38,703 bases of DNA from Actinomadura sp. 7K507 (GTDB lineage Bacteria; Actinomycetota; Actinomycetes; Streptosporangiales; Streptosporangiaceae), in NCBI RefSeq assembly GCF_004348425.1, contig NZ_SMKK01000073.1, positions 1 to 38,703 of the forward strand. Direction: 5' to 3'. The translations under genes were made by a program, and so were the position numbers. Shown here piece by piece: positions 32,120 to 38,703 of the stretch. The notes under the pieces are model-generated. The model had not been told where the DNA came from. It saw nothing but the letters and a program-made list of their open reading frames with translations, and made no database searches. How positions within the stretch are numbered: position 1 is the stretch's first letter; each line of letters starts with the position of its first letter.

Positions 32120-32749
32120 ATGCCCGATTCGTCATTCGGGCGGTACTCCGGCGGCCTGCCGGGCAGGCCCGCCGGCCGCCCTGCGCCACGGCCCTGGGAA
32201 CGGTCGTTCCGGTGTCCCTCCACGGCGCGGCGGCGCCCGGTGGAGGCGCCGGCGAGACGGTACGAGGACTTCGTCGCGCTGCACGAGGAGATTTCCGGCC
32301 GCTCCGGGCCGCCGCTGCGCCCGCTGTGGTGGACGGGGGGAGCCGCCGCGTTCGCCGGGGCGGTCCTGTCGTTCGCGGCGGTCATCGGGCTGCGCGCCAT
32401 GTTCGGCGTGCAGGTCCCGGTGTTCGCGGGCGAGCACACCGCCGCGGAACCCGCCGCGACCAGCTACGCGCTGTGCGCGATGGCGGCGACGATCCAGGCG
32501 ACCGCGCTGATGCATCTGCTGCTGGCGACGGCGGCGCGCCCGGTCCGGGCGTTCGCGTGGATCGGCGGTATCGCGGTCGCGCTGCTGACGATCCTGCCGC
32601 TGACGCTGAAGGGCCCGTTCGACGCGGCGCTCGCGACGTCCGGCATCAACCTGATCGGCGGGACGTCCGTGGTGGTGGTGCTGTCGGCCGCGGTGGCCGG
32701 ATCGCGGCCGTTCGGGTGGGACGCCCCGTTTAGACGCGGCAGGCGGTGA
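32120..32749 (+). CDS. DUF6069-like membrane protein
   Basis: This 209-residue protein has a polar, Arg/Pro-rich first 65 residues and four predicted membrane helices (about 71-91, 115-136, 144-162 and 172-190). The last, LATSGINLIGGTSVVVVLSA, recalls DUF6069 proteins, which are actinobacterial and of unknown function. The ATG at 32120 follows GGGGGAGGG; the frame to 32078 adds nothing recognisable. It is probably monocistronic between glnII and the PHA-synthase-like gene. No functional assignment is possible. Confidence 0.7.
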   Translation: MPDSSFGRYSGGLPGRPAGRPAPRPWERSFRCPSTARRRPVEAPARRYEDFVALHEEISGRSGPPLRPLWWTGGAAAFAGAVLSFAAVIGLRAMFGVQVPVFAGEHTAAEPAATSYALCAMAATIQATALMHLLLATAARPVRAFAWIGGIAVALLTILPLTLKGPFDAALATSGINLIGGTSVVVVLSAAVAGSRPFGWDAPFRRGRR

Positions 32750-32951
32750 CTCCGCGGCCCGCGGGGCCGTCTCGGCACGGTCCCCGGCCGCGGCGGCGTG
32801 CCCCGAAACCGTCCGGTGTCAATCCGAATTAACGAAGGATTCACAGGCGGACGTTATCGGGTGCGCTCTGACCAGTGTATTAATGCCTAGGTAGGCCGTG
32901 CTGTGCGGAACGGCCGCCTTTGGTCAATGCGCACCCGGGGGTGTTCGCCGA

Positions 32952-34070
32952 ATGCGGATGGATAATGACGGAATGATCCTCTCCCCGCGAGGCCTGCGAG
33001 CCGCCACGTCCAATCTCCTCCAGCTGGTGCTGACCGGGCAGGTGGCCGATCTGCGTCCGATGCCGGCGGAAATGATCGACGACGCGCCGCGGCGGTCGGT
33101 GTTCCGCTACCGGCCGCCCGAGGGGGTGGTGCCGGCGGGCCCGCCGGTTCTGTTCGTCCCGCCGCCGGCGGCGCCTGCGCGCTGCTACGACCTGCGCCGC
33201 GGGTGCAGCCTCGCCGAGCACGTCGTCCGCGCGGGACGGCGCAGCTACCTCCTCGACTACGCGCCGGTCCGGCACGGCGACCGTGACCTGGGGCTGGCGG
33301 AGTGGATCGGGGACGTGCTGCCCGGCGCGATCCGGGCGGTCAGCCGGGACGCGGGCGGACAGCCCGTCCAGCTCGTCGGCTGGTGCCTGGGCGGGATCTT
33401 CTCCCTGCTCGCGGCCGCCGACGACCCGGGCCTGCCGATCGCGTCCGTCGCCGTGATCGCCGCGCCGGTCGACGCGGGCGCGGTACGGCTGGCGGCGCCG
33501 CTGCGGCCGCTGCTCGGCCTCACCCGCGGGGCCGAGGCTGACGTGCTCGGGCTGATGTTCGGCGGCCTGCCCCGGCCACTGGTGAAACGGGCCTACCGGG
33601 TCGCCGGAATAGACAAATTCGCGCTGCGTCCTTACAGGATACTGACCAACCTTGACAATCTCGATTACCTGGCGCAGGCCGAGGCCGTCGATCATTTCAC
33701 GGATACGATGATCGCCTACCCGGGCCGCGCCGCGCGGCGGACTTACCGGACCCTTTTACGGGACAGCCCGCTGATGCGCGGCGGCATCGAGATCGGCGAC
33801 CGCCGGGTGGAGCTCCGCCGGGTCGCCGTGCCGGTCCTGGCCATCGCGGGGCGCGGCGACGTCCTCGCGCCGGTCCGGGCAGTCCTGCCCCTCATCCGGC
33901 TGCTGGCCGGGTCGCCGCAGGTGCGGTTCGAGATCGCCTCCGGCGGCCATCTGGGCGTGCTGACCGGACGATCGGCCAAGACGACGACGTGGCGGCATCT
34001 GGACCGCTGGCTCGACGAGGGCATCGTCAGGCACGGCATCCGCCCGCAGCGCGCCCCCGCCACCGTCTGA
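32952..34070 (+). CDS. PHA-synthase-like alpha/beta hydrolase with catalytic Cys
   Basis: This 372-residue protein resembles poly(3-hydroxyalkanoate) polymerases (PhaC) and their actinobacterial relatives. The lipase-box equivalent is GWCLGG with Cys145 as nucleophile, as in PHA synthases, then Asp303 (AGRGDVLAP) and His333 (SGGHLGV). It is shorter than class I PhaC and lacks most of the N-terminal domain, so it may be an acyl-transferase or esterase rather than a polymer synthase. The start is uncertain: ATGs at 32952, 32958 and 32973 are in frame, with none having a strong site. It lies 202 bp ahead of a multidomain lipid-synthase-like gene on the same strand, so a role in handling acyl chains is plausible. 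Confidence 0.75.
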   Translation: MRMDNDGMILSPRGLRAATSNLLQLVLTGQVADLRPMPAEMIDDAPRRSVFRYRPPEGVVPAGPPVLFVPPPAAPARCYDLRRGCSLAEHVVRAGRRSYLLDYAPVRHGDRDLGLAEWIGDVLPGAIRAVSRDAGGQPVQLVGWCLGGIFSLLAAADDPGLPIASVAVIAAPVDAGAVRLAAPLRPLLGLTRGAEADVLGLMFGGLPRPLVKRAYRVAGIDKFALRPYRILTNLDNLDYLAQAEAVDHFTDTMIAYPGRAARRTYRTLLRDSPLMRGGIEIGDRRVELRRVAVPVLAIAGRGDVLAPVRAVLPLIRLLAGSPQVRFEIASGGHLGVLTGRSAKTTTWRHLDRWLDEGIVRHGIRPQRAPATV

Positions 34071-34272
34071 ACCCGCGCGGGCGCCCGCGAGCACCCGTCG
34101 CAGGTCTTCGGCACGTCAAGGGACGTTCCAATGTCCTTTGCGGCGCCGTCATCGGCGCGCACCCGGGTGTGTCGTCCCGGTAACGGGAGGGTCGCCGACC
34201 GTAGTGTTGCGCACCGTTGTTGCGAGCCGCGCCGGTCCGGACCGGGCCGGGCGGGACGTCGGAGGGCAGCGC

Positions 34273-37200
34273 ATGGCGGCGGACACGGGCGAGTACGGGC
34301 AGGGGCCGGGGGACCGCCTCCGGGCCGAGATCATCGGGGTCACCCCGTTCGGCCGGCCCGCGTCCCATCTGGCCGTGGCGGTCGCGCGCGCGGGCGGGAC
34401 CGGCGTGCTCGACCTCGGCGCCGACCGGGCGTCCGGCCTCGCCGCCCTCGCCGACGTACGCCGCTGGTGGACGGGCCCGTTCGGCGTCCGCGTCCCGGCC
34501 GGGTGCCGCATCAGGCCGGCCGAGATCCCCGCCGCCGCCGACACCGTCCTGGTGGACGCGCCCGCGCTGCGGTCCGACGACTCGCTCGACGTTGCCGGTT
34601 TCGCGCGCGGGCGCCGTCTCCTGATCGAGGTCGTGGGGCCGGACGAGGCGGCCGCCGTCATCCCCGTCGCCCGCGGGTTCACCGGCGACGTGGGGCTCAT
34701 CGCGCGGGGCGCCGAGGCGGGCGGCCGTGTGGGCGACCTGACCGCTTTCGTCCTGCTCCAACGGTTGCTGGGCGACCCGTCCGTGGACGTCCCGGTGTAC
34801 GCGGCGGGCGGCATCGGGCCGCACACGGCCGCGGCGGCTGTCGCGGGAGGCGCGGACGGGGTCGTCCTGGACGTGCAGCTCGCGCTCGTCCGGGAGATGG
34901 ACCTGCCCGCCGAGGTCGCCGCCGCGGTGGGGCAGGACGGGCCGCTCGCCGCCACGCTCGCCGACCGCCACAAGACCGCCGGGGGAGTGGTCCAGGCGGT
35001 CCGCGAGCAGATCGGCGCGCACCTGCGGGCCGCCGTCCGGGCTGAGCCGCTGGCCCCGCGCGACGACGCGTCCAGCCCCGCGTACCCGGTCGTGCAGGGG
35101 CCGATGCCGCACGTCAGCGACTGCTCGGCGTTCGCCGGCGCGGTCGCCCAGGAGGGCGCCCTGCCGTTCCTGGCGCTCGCCATGATGGACGGCGACCGGG
35201 TGCAGGCGCTGCTGCGCGAGACCGCCGACCGGCTCGGCGGACGCCCGTGGGGCGTCGGCGTCGCCGGGGTCGTGCCGCCCGGCGTCCGCGAGGCGCAACT
35301 CGCCGCCGTCCGCGCGGCCGGGCCCCCGCACGCGCTCATCGCCGGCGGGTGCCCGGCGGAGGCGGAGCCGCTGGAGGCCGCCGGGGTCGGCACGTACCTG
35401 CACGTCCCGTCGCCCGATCTGCTGGACCGGTTCCTGGACGAGGGCGCGCGGAAGTTCGTCTTCGAGGGCCGGGAGTGCGGCGGTCACATCGGGCCGCGCG
35501 CGGCCTTCCCGCTCTGGGAGGCGCAGGTCGAGCGGCTGATGGAGCTCGGCGGCGACGCGGGCGAGCTGTCGGTGATGTTCGCGGGCGGGATCCACGACGA
35601 ACGTTCCGCCGCCATGGTGGCCGCGCTGGCGGGGCCGCTGGCGGAGAGGGGCGCCGATGTCCGCGTGCTGATGGGCACCGCGTACCTGTTCACCCCGGAG
35701 GCGGTCGCGACGGGCGCGATCCTGCCGGGCTACCAGGACACCGCGCTCGGCAGCGAGGGGACTGCCCTGCTGGAGTCGTCGCCCGGCCTCGTGACCCGCT
35801 GCGCCCGCACCCCGTACGTGGAGGCCTTCGCGGAGACCCGCCGGGAGCTGGAACAGGTCGGGATGTCCCGCGACGAGGTGCGGCGCCGCCTCGAGAAGCT
35901 GAACCTCGGCCGCCTGCGCATCGCCGCGAAGGGCCTGCGCCGCGGCCATCCCGTCGACGCCGCCGAGCAGCGGACCGGCGGCATGTACACGATGGGCCAG
36001 GTCGCGGCGCTGCGCTCGGCCACGTCCACCATCGCCGACCTGCACGAGCAGGTCACGAACGGCGCCACGACGTTCCTCGCCGCCCGCTCCGCCGAACTGG
36101 GCCTCGCCGGCACGCGCCCGCACCCGGACCCGGCGGACGCGGCGCGCCCGGCCGACATCGCGATCATCGGGATCGGCTGCGTCTTCCCCGGCGCCCGCGA
36201 CGCCGACGGGTACTGGGCGAACATCGTCGCGGGCGTGGACTCCGTCACCGAGGTCGAGCGCTGGGACCCGGAGATCCACTACGACCCGTCAGCCGAAGGG
36301 AAGACGCCGTCCAAATGGGGCGGTTTCATCCCCGACGTCCCGTTCGATCCCCACGCGTACGGCATCCCGCCGGACGCGCTCGGCGGCGTCGACCCGATCC
36401 AGCTCCTCTCCCTGGAGGTCGCGTCCCGCGCGCTCCACGACGCCGGGTACGCCGACCGTCCGTTCGACCGCGCAGCAACGTCCGTGTTCTTCGGCGCCGC
36501 CGGCGGCGGAGACCTCGGTACCGCGTACGGCGTCCGCGCGACGCTCCCGTCCTACCTCGGCGAGGTCCCGGCCGCGCTGGACGAGCGGCTCCCGCGTCCG
36601 GACGGGGGCTCGCTGCCCGGCGTCCTCACCAGCGTGATCGCCGGCCGGATCGCCGGCGCCCTCGACCTCGGCGGCACCGGCTACACCGTCGACGCGTCGG
36701 GCGCCGCGTCCCTGGCCGCGCTCGACGCCGCCTGCAAGGACCTCGCCGCGGGCGCCAGCGACATGGCCCTGTGCGGCGGCGCCGACCTGAGCAACGGCGT
36801 CCAGGACTACCTGCTGCTGGCCTCGGCGCTGTCCCCGACGGGCCGCTCCGCCGCCCTCGACGCGTCCGCGGACGGCATCGTGCCCGGCGAGGGCGTCGCG
36901 TGCGTCGTCCTCAAGCGCCTCGGGGACGCCGAACGCGACGGCGACCGGATCTACGCGGTCGTCAAGTCCGTCGCCGGAGCCGGCGACGGCCGCGCCCCCG
37001 ACCTCACCACCCCCGGCGCCGCCGGCCAGCGGCGCGCCCTGGACCGCGCCTACGAACGCGCGGGCGTCCCACCCGCCCGGGTCGGCCTCATCGAGACGCA
37101 CGGGACCGGCGACGAGGCCGCTGACCGGACGGAACTCACCGCCCTGACGTCGGTGTTCACCGACTCCGCCGCGGGCGCCGTCACCCTCGGCTCGGTCAAG

Positions 37201-38703
37201 GCGCAGATCGGGCACACCAGATGCGCCGCGGGGCTCGCCGGCCTCATCAAGACCGCGTACGCCCTGCACACGGGCGTGCTCCCGGGGACGCCGCACCTCG
37301 TCCGTCCCAACTCCGCGTGGACACCGGACGGCCCGTTCGCGTTCGGCGGCGCCGCGCGGCCGTGGGCGGCCCGTCCCGGCGACCGGTACGCGGGGGTGAG
37401 CGGCTCCGGCTACGGCGGCGCGAACTTCCACGCCGTCCTGTCCGGATACGACGGCGCGCCCGAACCCGTCTCCGGGCTCGCCGAGTGGCCGGCGGAGCTG
37501 TTCCTGATCCGCGCCGCCGACCGTCCCGCCGCTCGCGCCGGGATCGACCGGCTCCTGGAACTGTCCGCGGAGGGGCCCCGCCTCCGCGACCTCGCGCGGA
37601 CGGCCGCGTCCCTCCAAGGGCCGCTCCAGGCGGCCTTCGTGGCCACGGACCTGGACGACCTGCGGCGCAAGCTCGCGCTCGCGGGGGAGTTCCGCCCGGC
37701 GCCGGGCGTGTTCGTCCGCGCCGGCGATCCGGGCCAGGTCGCGTTCCTGTTCCCCGGCCAGGGCGGCCGGCGGCCCAACATGCTCGCGGACCTCTTCGTC
37801 GCCTTCCCCCGCCTGCAGCGCCTCCTCCGCCTGGCCGGCGGACGGTACGCCCCGGCGATGTTCCCGCCCGCCGCGTTCACCCCGGACGAGACCGGCCGCG
37901 ACCAGGCCGAGATCACCCGGGCCGCCCGGCCCGCCCTCGGCATCGCCGGACTCGCCGTCCACCGCCTGCTCACCGCCGTCGGCGTCCACCCCGACCTCGC
38001 CGCCGGCCACGACCTCGGCGAACTCGTGGCGCTCTGCGCGGCCGGCGTCTTCGACGACACCGACATGGTCGAGCTCAGCGCCGCCCGCGCCGAGGCGTCC
38101 GCCGACCTGCGCGCCGACCTCCTCGGCCGCGACCTCCGCTCGCCCGCCTTCCCCGTCTGGGCCGACACGACCGCCGCCCCCTACGACACCGAACCCGCCG
38201 AACTCGCCGCCACCCTCGCCGGACAGATCGCCGCCGCCGGACAGATCGCCGCGCCCGTCCGCTTCGCGGAGCGGATCGAGGCCATGTACGCCGCGGGCGC
38301 CCGCACCTTCGTCGAGGCGGGCCCCGGAGGCGTCCTCACCGGCCGGGTCGGCGAGATCCTCGGCGACCGCCCGCACACCGCCGTGAGTTGCGACGCCCCT
38401 GGCGAGAACGGCCTCACCCGCCTCCTGCACGCCCTTGCCGAACTGGCGGCCGCCGGCGTCCCGGTGGACCCGCTGCCCCTCTTCGCCGGCCGCGACGCCC
38501 GCCCGCTCACCGCCCCGGCCCCGGCACCCGGCTGGCTCGTCAACGGCCACCTCGTCCGCACGTCCGACGGCGCCTACCCGCCCGGCGCACTCCGCCCCGC
38601 CGAACGCGTCCCGGCGACGAGCGACCGCGACTCCGAAGCCGTCCTCGAATACCTCCGCACGGGCCGCGAGCCGATCGCCGCCCAGCGCGAGGGGATCCTC
38701 CGC
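34273..38703 (+). CDS. PUFA-synthase/PKS-like multidomain protein: tandem NMO-KS-AT, cut by window end
   Basis: From the ATG at 34273 (GGAGGG upstream) the frame is open to the window end, giving over 1,477 residues. Residues about 15-245 are one PfaD/nitronate-monooxygenase-like flavin domain (AEIIGVTPFGRPASHLA, YAAGGIGPHTA). Residues about 265-490 are a second (VVQGPMPHVSD, FEGRECGGHIGPR with His405; the first has Arg152 there). A ketosynthase starts near 627 (ADIAIIGIGCVFPGA). It keeps both His (943, 981), but the active-site Cys is Gly810 (TVDASGAASLAAL). An acyltransferase begins near 1157 (AFLFPGQGG), has GHDLGE with Asp1247 in place of Ser, and lacks the small subdomain with the catalytic His. 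The sequence after it (WLVNGH, FLRTGRE-like EYLRTGREPIAAQR) precedes an ACP/KR in relatives, beyond the window. Confidence 0.88.
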   Translation, partial: MAADTGEYGQGPGDRLRAEIIGVTPFGRPASHLAVAVARAGGTGVLDLGADRASGLAALADVRRWWTGPFGVRVPAGCRIRPAEIPAAADTVLVDAPALRSDDSLDVAGFARGRRLLIEVVGPDEAAAVIPVARGFTGDVGLIARGAEAGGRVGDLTAFVLLQRLLGDPSVDVPVYAAGGIGPHTAAAAVAGGADGVVLDVQLALVREMDLPAEVAAAVGQDGPLAATLADRHKTAGGVVQAVREQIGAHLRAAVRAEPLAPRDDASSPAYPVVQGPMPHVSDCSAFAGAVAQEGALPFLALAMMDGDRVQALLRETADRLGGRPWGVGVAGVVPPGVREAQLAAVRAAGPPHALIAGGCPAEAEPLEAAGVGTYLHVPSPDLLDRFLDEGARKFVFEGRECGGHIGPRAAFPLWEAQVERLMELGGDAGELSVMFAGGIHDERSAAMVAALAGPLAERGADVRVLMGTAYLFTPEAVATGAILPGYQDTALGSEGTALLESSPGLVTRCARTPYVEAFAETRRELEQVGMSRDEVRRRLEKLNLGRLRIAAKGLRRGHPVDAAEQRTGGMYTMGQVAALRSATSTIADLHEQVTNGATTFLAARSAELGLAGTRPHPDPADAARPADIAIIGIGCVFPGARDADGYWANIVAGVDSVTEVERWDPEIHYDPSAEGKTPSKWGGFIPDVPFDPHAYGIPPDALGGVDPIQLLSLEVASRALHDAGYADRPFDRAATSVFFGAAGGGDLGTAYGVRATLPSYLGEVPAALDERLPRPDGGSLPGVLTSVIAGRIAGALDLGGTGYTVDASGAASLAALDAACKDLAAGASDMALCGGADLSNGVQDYLLLASALSPTGRSAALDASADGIVPGEGVACVVLKRLGDAERDGDRIYAVVKSVAGAGDGRAPDLTTPGAAGQRRALDRAYERAGVPPARVGLIETHGTGDEAADRTELTALTSVFTDSAAGAVTLGSVKAQIGHTRCAAGLAGLIKTAYALHTGVLPGTPHLVRPNSAWTPDGPFAFGGAARPWAARPGDRYAGVSGSGYGGANFHAVLSGYDGAPEPVSGLAEWPAELFLIRAADRPAARAGIDRLLELSAEGPRLRDLARTAASLQGPLQAAFVATDLDDLRRKLALAGEFRPAPGVFVRAGDPGQVAFLFPGQGGRRPNMLADLFVAFPRLQRLLRLAGGRYAPAMFPPAAFTPDETGRDQAEITRAARPALGIAGLAVHRLLTAVGVHPDLAAGHDLGELVALCAAGVFDDTDMVELSAARAEASADLRADLLGRDLRSPAFPVWADTTAAPYDTEPAELAATLAGQIAAAGQIAAPVRFAERIEAMYAAGARTFVEAGPGGVLTGRVGEILGDRPHTAVSCDAPGENGLTRLLHALAELAAAGVPVDPLPLFAGRDARPLTAPAPAPGWLVNGHLVRTSDGAYPPGALRPAERVPATSDRDSEAVLEYLRTGREPIAAQREGILR

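Noticed and set aside
34131..35045. Alternative plus-strand frame starting at 34131
   Set aside because: It is Arg/Gly/Pro-rich and out of frame with the NMO domain sequence that starts at 34273 with a strong ribosome-binding site.
36289..38550. Long open frame on the minus strand opposite the megasynthase
   Set aside because: The plus strand holds continuous KS/AT sequence. The minus frame is Gly/Ala/Arg-rich with no recognisable domain. The same applies to 34027-36279 minus.
1..38703. CRISPR array or rRNA genes
   Set aside because: I found no regularly spaced repeat-spacer units and no rRNA-like sequence; the only periodic repeats are the 11-bp decamer pairs.

Overview
The window is very GC-rich and densely coded. 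GTG and TTG starts and stop/start overlaps (GTGA, TGATG, TTGA) are frequent. The aceE / DUF3052 / AhpE-type peroxiredoxin group resembles the Mycobacterium tuberculosis Rv2238c-Rv2241 neighbourhood. With the WYL regulator, PAC2 protein, GlnII and red-type RuBisCO, this indicates a chromosomal piece of an actinomycete. An Actinomadura/Thermomonosporaceae-like host is my guess from gene content, not something I could search.

Layout. 1-3.5 kb: the 3' part of a TnpB-family gene, an epoxide hydrolase, a WYL regulator and a VOC protein, closed by a strong terminator. 3.6-10.1 kb: aceE (minus strand), DUF1918 and YjbQ proteins, DUF3052, AhpE-type peroxiredoxin, a zinc-ribbon protein and a 2TM potassium channel with an RCK-like domain. 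10.2-18.6 kb: a Calvin-Benson-Bassham (CBB) region with phosphoribulokinase, a NarL-type two-component pair, a saccharopine-dehydrogenase-like oxidoreductase, a small membrane protein, a CbbR-like LysR regulator and a translationally coupled cbbL-cbbS-cbbX operon. PRK makes ribulose-1,5-bisphosphate, RuBisCO carboxylates it and CbbX reactivates RuBisCO. 18.7-21.9 kb: a PAC2 protein, then a coupled CBS / dienelactone-hydrolase-like / geranylgeranyl-reductase-like operon.

21.9-23.9 kb: a tRNA-Val(UAC) gene whose 3' half and terminator are repeated 1,872 bp downstream. This marks a decayed integrative element holding a 5'-truncated tyrosine integrase, one small ORF and pairs of a GTGCCATTAG decamer spaced 11 bp apart. 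24-30.8 kb: a small antiporter-regulator-like protein and a four-gene peptide-type ABC importer operon (with a fused permease-ATPase), divergent from a TetR regulator. A perfect palindrome lies on the predicted -10 of the importer promoter. 30.9-32.7 kb: glnII and a DUF6069-like membrane protein.

33.0-38.7 kb: a PHA-synthase-like Cys hydrolase, followed by a multidomain synthase that runs off the window (over 1,477 residues). It has two tandem PfaD/NMO-like flavin domains, then a ketosynthase whose active-site Cys is Gly, then an acyltransferase whose GHSxG Ser is Asp and whose small subdomain is missing. This apparently doubly inactive KS-AT pair behind fused enoyl-reductase-like domains is the most unusual thing in the window.
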